Shown here: positions 14,097 to 22,122 of the stretch, piece after piece
How the letters are laid out: each line of letters opens with the position of its first letter
How positions within the stretch are numbered: the first letter of the stretch is position 1
Notes under the pieces: generated by a model
What the model was told of the DNA's origin: nothing
What the model saw: only the letters and a program-made list of their open reading frames with translations
Database searches by the model: none
Assembly: GCA_024280785.1 (NCBI GenBank)
Contig: JAJRPK010000069.1
Span: forward strand, 1-22,273
DNA length: 22,273 nt
Reading direction: 5' to 3'
From: Gammaproteobacteria bacterium
GTDB lineage: Bacteria > Pseudomonadota > Gammaproteobacteria > Pseudomonadales > UBA7434
Position numbers and translations under genes: made by a program

Positions 14097-16712
14097 CTAG
14101 AATGTGAGACGGCCTTGTAAAGCCCAAGCTTTAGATCTTTGGAGAAAGCCATACTTGGTGACAGTACCAAACTGTGATGTTGCTAACGGAACGTCGTTAG
14201 CGTAAGAGATAACGTCTTGATCAAAAATATTTCGACCTAGTAGAACAACTTCCCAGCCACCGTCTAAATTGGCTAGACTAAGTCTTAAATTGTATATTTC
14301 ATAACCACCTTGCTCAGCTTCAATGTCGAGGTTTTGTGTGGGGTTGTAGTCGTCAGTAAAGTTGACGTCTAACGCGCCGCGAAATAAGAATTTATTAAAC
14401 AGCTCATTTTCATAGTTAACTGACAGAGCTCCAGAATAGCTGGCGACATATTGGTTGGTTTCGCCTGAGAGGTCAGCGAGATAGAGGTTTCCTCTTCCTG
14501 CCTGTTTAGTTACGGAGCAGTTTCCGTTGTCGAGTGAGGTTACTGCGAGGTCGTCACTGAAGGGTCCAGGATTGAAAATACCGTCCTCGCCAGGAAACAG
14601 TGTTTCGGTTTTAGCAACGGCACCAAGTGTAGTATTTGCGAGTGCTAATCGGTCGGATGCTGTACAAACGGCATTATCATATTCTTTAAATTCAAACTGT
14701 AACCAAGCCAGACTACCGTTAAGCGTCCAATGTTCAGATACTGCGGCACGCCAGTCGAGCTCTAATCCCTGGGTGACAGCCTCTGCGGCATTGGTTACAT
14801 TAAAGCCAACACCGCCATCAAAGACGCTGACTTGCAGGTTTTTGATCTCTGTATAAAAATAGGCGGCATTAATTTCTACCACTCCACCTATAGACGTTTT
14901 AATGCCTAGCTCTAAGGCATTGGCCTCTTCATCTTCGAATTCAAAAGTACCCGGAGTGAAGCCATTGGGGACCGTGCTGCCGATATTTCCGTCATTGTCG
15001 ATGATGTTTCCGTCAACAGTGGCATTGTTTGAACGAACATCAAAGCCACCCGTTTTAAAACCTAAAGTGTTAGAGGCATAGAGTAGAACATCTTCGTTGA
15101 TATCCCACTCCACAATAAATGAATAAGACGTTCTCCATTCTTCCCGGTTGTCTTGTTCAAAGTGTGGGCTTACTTGAAGCCCTATGGCGAAATCAGCTCG
15201 TGCAGCGTTGAAAGTTAATTCCGGTAGTGCTGATTTTCGGTCTATTTGTTTGTATGTCAAACGGCGGCTAGCTTCTTTTGTTGTGTTAGAGCGTCGGATA
15301 CCGGCGATAAGACGAAGATCTTCGCGAAAGTTAAGCGTAAATTGGCTGAATGCAGAAAATAATTCTGTTTTCTGCACAAAATTACGCGGAGCAGAGAGCC
15401 CTGTTAGCTGGTCCCCAATAACGGGGTTGAATAGTCCTACTATTAAATCTTCTAGTGCCGAACCTTTTACCGAAAGAAGTGCGTCGTTAAAAATCAGGTC
15501 ATCTTTTTGGTAATATACACCGGCAATGACTTCAATAGGCCCGTCCCAGTTTGAGGTAAATCGAAATTCTTGACTTAATTGTTCGTAGTCTTCATCGGAT
15601 ACGAACGGAATTAGTGCGGCGCCGGTAAAGTCACAGTCGCAGGCATCGCTATATTTATAATTAAGATAGCCTGAAATGGATTTTAGTTCTGATTCGCCGA
15701 CGGGAAAGTTTAATGTTAGTGTCGCGCTGTTAATCTCATTAATACTAAAGTCGCCGTTAGCATATCTTGAATTTGAATCGTTGACATCGAGAACGGTAGC
15801 GCCATTGACCGAAGGGAGTTCTGAAAGCAAGTTGGCTAAGGTATCCTTTTTGCCGGCATTGGCAAAAGTGGTAGCGGTTACACCCGCGGCAAAACCTTCA
15901 GAGGCTCGATCCTGAAAAATGATTATTTGCCGGCCTTTAACATCAAAGGTCGAGCGCTCTAGTATTAAACCACCATTGACAAAGTCAATGTCATCCGAGT
16001 TGAATGCAAAATTTAGCCGGGTGGTTAAAAAATCTCTTTGTGGTTCATCGCGGCCCAATGTTTTGTTTTCAAGGTAACCGCCTAATTCATATTTTCTAAT
16101 CGAAACACGCGCACCAATAGAATCCGTTAAGGGCCCCGATAGTATCAGAGTGGTCTCCTTTTCGCCGTGGTCAAAGTCGCCAAGGTAACTAAAAGAGCCT
16201 GTGAATTCATCGGTGGGAGGACTGGCTGACATGCTGACAGCGCCGCCAATGCTATTGTTGCCGAATAGGGTAACCTGAGGTCCTCGCAGGACTTCAACGC
16301 GTTCCATATCAAAAATAGGGGCACGAGCGAGCTGAGCTCTACCGTAGTAAATTCCGTCGCGGTACATGCCCACCGATTGCTCGAAACCCTGGTTAATACC
16401 TGAGCCAATACCCCGGATATAAATGGTGGTACCAATGCCTGTTTCTGACATGACAAAGTTTGGAATATAGGCAGTGATTTCTTCGAGTCTGGCAATACCA
16501 AAATCACTAAGTTTTTCACCCGAAAGGGCGGTTACCGAAACGGAGACATCTTGCAAACTTTCGGCTCTTTTCTGTGCAGTTACAATAATTTCCTGTAACT
16601 TTCCGGCCGCCGCAAAACTCTGTTGTCCGGTAAAAAACTCCGCTAGCAGCAGAACGCTAACGGTAAAAAAAGACTTCGATGATAAAGATCTATAAAAATT
16701 GCCTGCGGGCAT
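14097..16712 (-). CDS. TonB-dependent outer-membrane receptor
   Basis: 871 residues; ATG at 16712-16710 with a perfect AGGAGG upstream. A signal peptide of about 35 residues ends QQSFAA. The TonB-box-like stretch EIIVTAQKRAES follows. The plug domain covers about 50-165 (LEEITAYIPNFV, IYIRGIGSG, RVEVLRGPQVTLFGNNSIGG). The rest is a 22-strand barrel with the terminal QGRLTF ending in Phe. It should import a substrate larger than porins allow, energised by TonB-ExbB-ExbD (not in this window). The IVTAQKR/RGPQxTLFGxNSIGG style is common in receptors of sphingomonads and marine gammaproteobacteria found beside catabolic loci, so an organic substrate is as likely as a siderophore. The substrate cannot be decided from sequence. 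No sigma/anti-sigma pair is adjacent. Confidence 0.94.
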   Translation of the reverse strand: MPAGNFYRSLSSKSFFTVSVLLLAEFFTGQQSFAAAGKLQEIIVTAQKRAESLQDVSVSVTALSGEKLSDFGIARLEEITAYIPNFVMSETGIGTTIYIRGIGSGINQGFEQSVGMYRDGIYYGRAQLARAPIFDMERVEVLRGPQVTLFGNNSIGGAVSMSASPPTDEFTGSFSYLGDFDHGEKETTLILSGPLTDSIGARVSIRKYELGGYLENKTLGRDEPQRDFLTTRLNFAFNSDDIDFVNGGLILERSTFDVKGRQIIIFQDRASEGFAAGVTATTFANAGKKDTLANLLSELPSVNGATVLDVNDSNSRYANGDFSINEINSATLTLNFPVGESELKSISGYLNYKYSDACDCDFTGAALIPFVSDEDYEQLSQEFRFTSNWDGPIEVIAGVYYQKDDLIFNDALLSVKGSALEDLIVGLFNPVIGDQLTGLSAPRNFVQKTELFSAFSQFTLNFREDLRLIAGIRRSNTTKEASRRLTYKQIDRKSALPELTFNAARADFAIGLQVSPHFEQDNREEWRTSYSFIVEWDINEDVLLYASNTLGFKTGGFDVRSNNATVDGNIIDNDGNIGSTVPNGFTPGTFEFEDEEANALELGIKTSIGGVVEINAAYFYTEIKNLQVSVFDGGVGFNVTNAAEAVTQGLELDWRAAVSEHWTLNGSLAWLQFEFKEYDNAVCTASDRLALANTTLGAVAKTETLFPGEDGIFNPGPFSDDLAVTSLDNGNCSVTKQAGRGNLYLADLSGETNQYVASYSGALSVNYENELFNKFLFRGALDVNFTDDYNPTQNLDIEAEQGGYEIYNLRLSLANLDGGWEVVLLGRNIFDQDVISYANDVPLATSQFGTVTKYGFLQRSKAWALQGRLTF

Positions 16713-16901
16713 GAATAGCCTCCTAATCGAAAAACAAAATGGAAAATAAAATTAAAATAATGCAGCGATACGGTTTTGGTTCGGGTGTATGTAGTGCTGA
16801 ATTATTGGTCGCTAGATTATCAATGTTAATTGAAGTTACCGCTTTTATATACTGCTATGGTAAGCGGCTAGGAATGGTTGAGTCAAAGGATTTAATTACT
16901 A

Positions 16902-16921
16902 ACGCATTTAATACTATGCGT
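16902..16921. promoter_or_regulatory. Candidate operator ACGCAT-N8-ATGCGT
   Basis: Perfect 6-bp inverted repeat separated by TTAATACT, about 190 bases upstream of the TonB receptor start on the minus strand. The 20-bp span with an AT-rich centre has the size of a dimeric regulator site. The symmetry is observed; binding is inferred. Confidence 0.35.
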
Positions 16922-17041
16922 GTTTGTAAGCGTGCTCGTATCGTAGCTGCGATTGGAGGCAAAGTCTGTCGAAAGTATCGCCAATTAAATCAATGGAGGT
17001 GTTGAAAAAATACTCGATTTTGTATTGTTCTGTCGCCCACT

Positions 17042-17077
17042 AAAAAAGCATGGCAGTTTGACTGCCATGCTTTTTTT
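17042..17077 (-). terminator. Terminator of the VPIP-CTERM gene
   Basis: Inverted repeat with 16-bp arms, AAAAAAGCATGGCAGT (17042-17057) and ACTGCCATGCTTTTTT (17061-17076), a 3-base loop, and T-runs in both directions. It lies 63 bases past the stop codon of the minus-strand gene at 17140-17937 and could act in both directions. Confidence 0.9.
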
Positions 17078-17139
17078 ATTTGGCTAACGATTAAATTAGA
17101 TTGTAGCCATTTGTGTCGTGCGTAAATTGTCTGCTTAAA

Positions 17140-17937
17140 TTATGCCTGCTTACGTAAGCGAACAAATCCTAATAGACCAAAAGTCAAAGCACTTAGGTAA
17201 ATAAAGATAGCAGGAATCGGTACATTCTTACCGAGAGGGCTAATTGTCTCAGTCACCAAATCCACTTCATAGTACGATGCATTGGCTGTCTGAACGCGTA
17301 AAGTTAAGGCATCACCACCGGCGAGAGTTAAAGTTCCTTGTAAAGTGTAACGCACACCATCAAGGTTCAATGCAGGAAGAGATGAGCAAGTTGTAACGGT
17401 AGACGTACAGCTTTTGATAACACCGGGAGCACCACCAACAAAGTCATTAAAGGTAGAGAAATCTACGATTACAGTTGTAGATCCCGCACCCAATAATCCG
17501 CCAGCGTCAAAATTAGCGTCGTTGCCGCCATCAAAATGGGGGATAGTTTGAATATTCAAAGATCCTCCAACGGTTCCAACTTGGGCGGGAGTTGCGCTGT
17601 CTAGAATGCTAGTAGTCATATCTGGAAAGGTAACAGCTAATTGATCGAGTTCAGTACCATCATAAGTGATGGAACCGCCAGCAGTACCACCAGTGGGTGT
17701 GAACGTAATGGAGCGGTTAACGCCAAAGACTGGGCTACCAATATTGGGAACAGCACCAAAAAAGGTCCCGTCATCAACAATGACTTGTCCAAAGACTAAG
17801 CCGTCAAACGTAGCACTCCAAATTTGGGTTAGTGTAGCGCTGGCTATACTAACGTTTATACTTGCATTAGAAGCCATTGGCATTAGGCAACTTGCGGCTA
17901 ATGACACGGCTAGCGTGGTTGATTTAAGAAATTTCAT
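17140..17937 (-). CDS. Secreted protein with VPxP-CTERM sorting tail
   Basis: 265 residues; ATG 17937 with AGGAGA upstream. Residues 1-25 form a signal peptide (ending ASNA, then SINVS). The body is rich in Gly, Thr, Ser and Asp and looks like an all-beta surface domain (TPTGGTAGGSITYDGTELD, LTLAGGDALTLRV) with no assigned function. The C-terminus has the three-part sorting signal: NVPIPA motif, a hydrophobic helix (IFIYLSALTFGLLGFV), and a basic tail (RLRKQA). This is the layout of PEP-CTERM/VPLPA-CTERM proteins, which are processed by an exosortase and often go to the cell surface or exopolysaccharide. No exosortase gene is in the window. Two cysteines in SCTSTVTTCSS may form a disulfide. 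It is a single-gene unit ended by the terminator at 17042-17077. Confidence 0.82.
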   Translation of the reverse strand: MKFLKSTTLAVSLAASCLMPMASNASINVSIASATLTQIWSATFDGLVFGQVIVDDGTFFGAVPNIGSPVFGVNRSITFTPTGGTAGGSITYDGTELDQLAVTFPDMTTSILDSATPAQVGTVGGSLNIQTIPHFDGGNDANFDAGGLLGAGSTTVIVDFSTFNDFVGGAPGVIKSCTSTVTTCSSLPALNLDGVRYTLQGTLTLAGGDALTLRVQTANASYYEVDLVTETISPLGKNVPIPAIFIYLSALTFGLLGFVRLRKQA

Positions 17938-18520
17938 GGCGGATCTCCTGACATTAAGTTTAATTATAAGTTTGGTAAAACATTTAGTTATTGTTCACAG
18001 CTTACGCTGCTTATCGAAGTAATCCAATACACTGGGTAGAAGATCAACATTCATACGGTTGATGTGCTTGCTCGTTAGATGATTTCAAAAATCACCATGA
18101 CTTGCGCTACATTAAAATAGCTCTTGTAACAAAGAAATTAAGCAAGTTGCCTCCCTCGTTTAAGAGGGGGGAATTGATGAACCTAACTTACACAGTACAC
18201 GCACACCTAACGAAATAGGTCATTTTAAAAGTTATTAAAGACGCGCAAAGACCGCTAAAGCCATTAATCTCATTGTTAAATTTATAAATAGATCACACTC
18301 AACGTATGCCTAACGAGTGTACAGGTCAAGTGGTTTTTTTGCTGTGTCAAAACAGAGCTAAATGCTTTGCTTTAAATAAGTATAAAAAACAATTCAATTC
18401 AATGGCTTATCTATTTATTACAATATTTTATTCTACCCATCATTGCCGCTTATACGGCCTTAAATTGAAGCGAAATATGAAACTTTGGGACGCAAATAGT
18501 CGTTTTCGTCACAAAAAAAG
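17938..18520. other. 583-bp AT-rich non-coding region
   Basis: No gene is supported; a 72-codon + strand frame at 18306-18524 has no ribosome binding site and no protein-like composition. The left part must hold the promoter of the VPIP-CTERM gene (-). Visible symmetric elements are ATCAAC-N9-GTTGAT (18043-18063), TGATTT-CAA-AAATCA (18080-18094) and a GC-rich hairpin CCTCCCTC-GTTTAA-GAGGGGGG (18150-18171, one G-U pair). The right part, up to the alpha/beta hydrolase stop, is AT-rich with no clear terminator. A small RNA cannot be excluded. Confidence 0.6.
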
Positions 18521-19546
18521 TTAGGTTGCAGAATGTACAAGCAAGTTTCGACTAATGTCAGCCAGATATTTGAGCATGACACTATTGGTTTTTTCTGTGC
18601 ACTCGAGCTGCAGCATGTGGCCTGCCTCTGGAATCATTTGTACTTCAAGTAAGCGAGGGAATTGGGCTCTCATTTGGGCTATAGGATTGTCGCCGTGGAA
18701 GTGCTCCAGATCCACGTCATTTTCGCTGCCGATAAAATAGGCTGGAACATCACTTTGCCTGCCTTCAAGAGCCTTTCGTTGCTGCCATTTTAAGTCCATC
18801 GAGCGGTACCAGTTGAGCCCGCCGGTAAATCCCGATGCTTCGTAGGCCGCGACGTAAACGTCTAAGTCAGCTTCGCTCAGCCATGACCAGGGTAACGGCG
18901 GTGGAGTAGGGAGGGCTTCTCGATAAGATATTCCCGGGGGGTGAGCCATCACCTGACCAAAATCGTAGTCGCCGCTTAGCGCGTAAAAGACTTTGGACAA
19001 GAAATCACGGGTATTAGCATTCAGGTCGCGATCGGCGGCGTCTGGCTCACGAAAGTACTCAATGTGCAAAAAATGTTCTTTTGCCATCTCTGCGTATTCG
19101 CTAAGTGGTGGTGTGCTCGGAGTATGCGGTGCAGAAGGGTTTTCTAATCCAATAACGGCTATGACACGCTCCGGGTGCATTAACGCCAAGTCGTACATGG
19201 CGAAGGCGCCAAAATCCAAACCGGCAAAAATGGCCTTATCCTCGCCGATGTGGTCTAACAAGCCAATAAGATCGGCGTTAATTTCAGGCAAGCCATACGC
19301 TGAGAAATCTGCGGGCGCGTCGGTGCCACCCATGCCTCGCATATCGGGAGCGATCACTCGATAGCCAGCATTGGCAAATACAGGAATTTGCCGATGCCAG
19401 CTATACCATGTGTGGGGGAAGCCATGGCAAAGAATGATGGGAGTTCCCTCGCCTTGCTCAACATAATGCATGCTAATGCCATTAATAGTGGCTTGATGAT
19501 GAGAGAGCCTCTCTTTCTTGTTGCTGGCCGTTGATGAAGCGTTCAC
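18521..19546 (-). CDS. Alpha/beta hydrolase, epoxide hydrolase-like
   Basis: 341 residues from ATG 19546. Motifs in order: the oxyanion-hole HGFP (41-44) followed by HTWYSWHRQIP, PDMRGMGGTD (67-76), the nucleophile elbow GLDFGA with Asp111 in place of the Ser of esterases, and the catalytic His310 in EAGHMLQLE. A third residue probably lies in GSENDVDLEHF. The Asp nucleophile and the HGFPxxWYSW sequence fit the epoxide hydrolase/haloalkane dehalogenase branch, with epoxide hydrolase preferred. The first ~15 residues are a polar extension with no signal peptide, so it is cytoplasmic. It is divergent from the SnoaL-like gene at 19690, with 143 bp between them. Its role is likely ring-opening or hydrolysis of a catabolic intermediate; the substrate is unknown. 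Confidence 0.88.
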   Translation of the reverse strand: MNASSTASNKKERLSHHQATINGISMHYVEQGEGTPIILCHGFPHTWYSWHRQIPVFANAGYRVIAPDMRGMGGTDAPADFSAYGLPEINADLIGLLDHIGEDKAIFAGLDFGAFAMYDLALMHPERVIAVIGLENPSAPHTPSTPPLSEYAEMAKEHFLHIEYFREPDAADRDLNANTRDFLSKVFYALSGDYDFGQVMAHPPGISYREALPTPPPLPWSWLSEADLDVYVAAYEASGFTGGLNWYRSMDLKWQQRKALEGRQSDVPAYFIGSENDVDLEHFHGDNPIAQMRAQFPRLLEVQMIPEAGHMLQLECTEKTNSVMLKYLADISRNLLVHSAT

Positions 19547-19689
19547 AGTTAATCCTAAAGTTAGTTTTGTTCGCCTAGCTTAAATGACCCGCCGCGCAAA
19601 CGTCTATTACCATTTGGTTCATTCTAAATGTTACATTTTTGCGTTATCGTTAGTATCTTAAACAATGGGCAAATTAAGAAGGGCAAACC

Positions 19690-20208
19690 ATGGTTGATGT
19701 TCAAAAAAATTTAGCACAGCTTTCAATGGAGCGGTTGGTTCATTTTCATAACGAGGCGGATAAATCGGGTGACTGGACATTTTTTGTCGATGAAATGTAT
19801 GCGCTAGAGTGTGTTTACACCTGTGAATATGCCGGTACCTTATTGGTAGCCGCACAGGGTATCGCGGAGATAAAAGAGACTCACTACGGCAGGGATATGG
19901 CGCACGGATGGGAAGAGTGGACATTTCCCTACGTCGGCACTTACATCAACGATAAAGAACAGGGGATCACCCATTGGATGAACAGAGGTCCAGGGATGCG
20001 CGCCGATGGTAGTTACTACGAAACGCCCGGGGTGTCATTTATGGACTTTAGCGATGACGGAAAAATTGTTCGTCAATTAGATCTGTTTGATTTGACGCAT
20101 CAAATGCATTTATGCGACGAATTGGAAGAGGTGGGTTTGTTGTCGCCAACTTTAAAAGAAAATTGGGTTATTCCTATGAAGCAAAAAATAATTGAAATGC
20201 TGTCTTGA
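19690..20208 (+). CDS. SnoaL-like (NTF2-fold) protein
   Basis: 172 residues from ATG 19690; a GAAGGG sequence lies about 10 bases upstream. The order helix-helix (LSMERLVHFHNEADKSGDW) then strands with EMYALECVYTCEYAGTLLVAAQGIAEIKETH and DDGKIVRQLDLFDLT matches the cone-shaped NTF2/SnoaL fold, whose members include polyketide cyclases, ketosteroid isomerases and many uncharacterised small enzymes. No ketosteroid isomerase Tyr/Asp pair could be placed with confidence, so the activity is open. Context (epoxide hydrolase-like, SDR and Rieske genes) points to a catabolic pathway for ring compounds. Confidence 0.72.
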   Translation: MVDVQKNLAQLSMERLVHFHNEADKSGDWTFFVDEMYALECVYTCEYAGTLLVAAQGIAEIKETHYGRDMAHGWEEWTFPYVGTYINDKEQGITHWMNRGPGMRADGSYYETPGVSFMDFSDDGKIVRQLDLFDLTHQMHLCDELEEVGLLSPTLKENWVIPMKQKIIEMLS

Positions 20209-20285
20209 TATTTAAAGGTTAATAGTATCTGTTAGTGCAGCTGACACGTTAATAATCACTGCTAATCTTGCATACTGCAATTCAG

Positions 20286-20975
20286 TTACTCAAGATTGTT
20301 TAGCAGATACTTCTCTAATTCTTGAATATTTTTATTTAGAGGAAAATCAGGGTCTTTGATCCAGTTGATAGATAGAGCGCTAACCAAAGCAATAAAAACC
20401 ACGGCGCTTAATTCTGGCCCCATGGTTTTGCTCAAGCCATTCATGTCACTTGCCGAAGAAAATAACTCAACGTACGCTTGTTTTAAATCATCAAGCAACA
20501 ATGTGTTGGTTTCGTTATCGGCCTGCGGGTAGGAAGAGAGCTGTTCAATGAGCGCCTTTTGCAATGGGTTCGCGTCATCCATACTCTCTCTCATTCGCGC
20601 AAATAAAAACTGTAATCGTGGGCGTAAATCTTCGTGTCGCTCGGTTGCAAGTGAAATGGCATTAATATTTTCGTCGACGACTAATGAGCGACATAACGAT
20701 TGGATAATGTCGTTTTTAGTGGCGAAATAAGAATAAAGTGTTCGACGTGCAACATCGGCATTTTCGCAGATATCGTCAATAGTAGTACCGGTGAACCCCC
20801 GTTCGGCAAATAATGTCATCGAGGCCTCGATGATTCGAGATCGAAGTTCACGTTTCCGCAGCTCTCTTTTGGACTCTGCTTTTGTACTTTTGTTGGAGGC
20901 TAAAGCCGTATTGATGGTCTGATCAGTTTTGCTTTCGGCTATTTGAGCTTGATTGAGGTTGGAAGCATTAGACAT
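20286..20975 (-). CDS. TetR-family transcription regulator
   Basis: 229 residues; ATG 20975 with AGGAAA upstream. After an unusually long, polar N-terminal arm of about 40 residues (rich in Asn, Ser, Lys), the TetR DNA-binding domain covers about 42-95: RSRIIEASMTLFAERGFTGTTIDDICENADVARRTLYSYFATKNDII, with the helix-turn-helix in TTIDDICENADVARRTLYSYF. The C-terminal part is a helical ligand-binding domain with no recognisable specificity. It is divergent from the SDR gene at 21167 (191 bp between starts), the classic arrangement for a repressor that controls itself and its neighbour. The ligand is probably a pathway intermediate such as an acyl-CoA, but this is inferred. Confidence 0.92.
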   Translation of the reverse strand: MSNASNLNQAQIAESKTDQTINTALASNKSTKAESKRELRKRELRSRIIEASMTLFAERGFTGTTIDDICENADVARRTLYSYFATKNDIIQSLCRSLVVDENINAISLATERHEDLRPRLQFLFARMRESMDDANPLQKALIEQLSSYPQADNETNTLLLDDLKQAYVELFSSASDMNGLSKTMGPELSAVVFIALVSALSINWIKDPDFPLNKNIQELEKYLLNNLE

Positions 20976-21072
20976 TACATTTTCCTAAGCTAGAGCAAAA
21001 GTGGTTGCGATTTTGTCCGATTTCACTAAATATAGACTACAGTATACGTTTAAATAAAGCAGTGGCAAAGGG

Positions 21073-21083
21073 CGATATTATCG
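21073..21083. promoter_or_regulatory. Candidate TetR operator CGATA-T-TATCG
   Basis: Perfect 11-base palindrome with one central base in the TetR/SDR divergent intergenic region, embedded in a longer GGGCGATA...TATCGGCTGCCC symmetry. It lies 84 bases before the SDR start. A possible promoter for the SDR gene (TTTCAC, 16-base spacer, TATACG at 21043-21048) sits just upstream, so the palindrome would fall shortly after the transcription start. Function inferred. Confidence 0.35.
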
Positions 21084-21166
21084 GCTGCCCGGGCTAAGAA
21101 GGTGGGCCAAAGAAGTCCTGGTTGATTTTAGATTGTTATTTTAGTAAGCGGAAAATTGGAAACCAG

Positions 21167-22045
21167 ATGCAAAATTTTAAAGATAAACTGGCCGTCATTA
21201 CAGGCGGGGCGAGCGGCGTAGGTCGATCAATTGCCTTTGCGCTTGGCGTCGAAGGCGGCCGGGTGCTTATTGCCGATGTCGATAAAGGTGCTTTGGAATC
21301 GACCTTGATTGAATTAAAAGAAAAAGGTATCGATGCGCACGCCATCTTTTGCGATGTCAGTTCAGCTGATAGTGTGAATGCGTTAGCGGCTAAAGCCTTC
21401 GACGAATTAGGTGGGGCTCATTTAGTCTTTGCTAACGCAGGGATTGGTGCCGGTGAAGGCGGCGCTATGTGGGAGTACGCAATGCAGGACTGGCAGTGGG
21501 CGTTCAATGTCAACGTATGGGGCGTGGTTAATTCAATTAACGCTTTTATGCCTCGTTTGATGGCGCAAGAGCAAGAAGCCCACATGATCATTACCGGTTC
21601 GGGGAATGGCGCATTTTTGATGTTGCCTGACTCACCTATTTATACGGCAACCAAAGCATCGGTGCAGGCCATTACCGAAACGCTGTACTATCAGGTTAGT
21701 GCCGCTCAAGATAAAGTTAAAGTGAATGCTCTTTTTCCCGGCCCACACGTGGTCGATACGGGATTATTTGATTCAGATCGAGTGAGACCTAAGGAGCTGG
21801 AAAAAGCCGAAGGTGCGTTAGATTCAGGTATCCATAGCGTAGAAGATATGCGGCGGATGATGGAAGAATTCGGCATGGAGTTGAATACGACCCACCCGGA
21901 CGAGGTCGCACAAACTGCCTTGCAGGGACTGCGTGATGAAAAGTTTTGGATTAGCCCAATGAATGAAGACACAGAGGCGAAAATTACTACTCGTATTGAA
22001 TCTATTTTAGCGAGGACTAACCCGGTGGCGCCGTCACTAGGCTAA
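21167..22045 (+). CDS. Short-chain dehydrogenase/reductase
   Basis: 292 residues. The start is placed at ATG 21167, which gives the usual short N-terminus before the first strand and has GGAAACC upstream; an extension to 21122 adds 15 atypical residues. Nucleotide-binding motif TGGASGVG (Thr12-Gly19), Asp in LIADVDKG after strand 2 (NAD preference), ANAGIG in place of NNAG, and catalytic Ser145, Tyr159 and Lys163 (YTATK). Classical SDR fold acting on a secondary alcohol or ketone. It is followed 77 bases later by a Rieske oxygenase gene in the same direction, so both may be co-transcribed under the TetR regulator. Substrate not determinable. Confidence 0.9.
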   Translation: MQNFKDKLAVITGGASGVGRSIAFALGVEGGRVLIADVDKGALESTLIELKEKGIDAHAIFCDVSSADSVNALAAKAFDELGGAHLVFANAGIGAGEGGAMWEYAMQDWQWAFNVNVWGVVNSINAFMPRLMAQEQEAHMIITGSGNGAFLMLPDSPIYTATKASVQAITETLYYQVSAAQDKVKVNALFPGPHVVDTGLFDSDRVRPKELEKAEGALDSGIHSVEDMRRMMEEFGMELNTTHPDEVAQTALQGLRDEKFWISPMNEDTEAKITTRIESILARTNPVAPSLG

Positions 22046-22122
22046 AGCATGACAAGTTACCCGGATTTTAATCAGGGTTCGATATTTATATTGTTGAAAA
22101 AATCTAGTCGAGAGTACATATT

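Larger units (their letters stand above)
16713..17139. other. 427-bp region between the TonB receptor and VPIP-CTERM genes
   Basis: Leader and promoter region of the receptor gene (-), the terminator at 17042-17077, and the inverted repeat at 16902-16921. A + strand reading frame of 88 codons (16739-17005) opens with ATG but has no ribosome binding site and no recognisable domain. It runs antisense to the expected receptor leader, so it is not called as a gene. Confidence 0.6.

Noticed and set aside
16739..17005. 88-codon + strand frame starting with ATG beside the TonB receptor
   Set aside because: No ribosome binding site and no domain; composition is Cys- and Arg-rich as in non-coding frames. 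The terminator downstream is explained by the minus-strand VPIP-CTERM gene.
18306..18524. 72-codon + strand frame in the 583-bp gap
   Set aside because: No ribosome binding site, unlike-protein composition, and it overlaps the end of the alpha/beta hydrolase gene.
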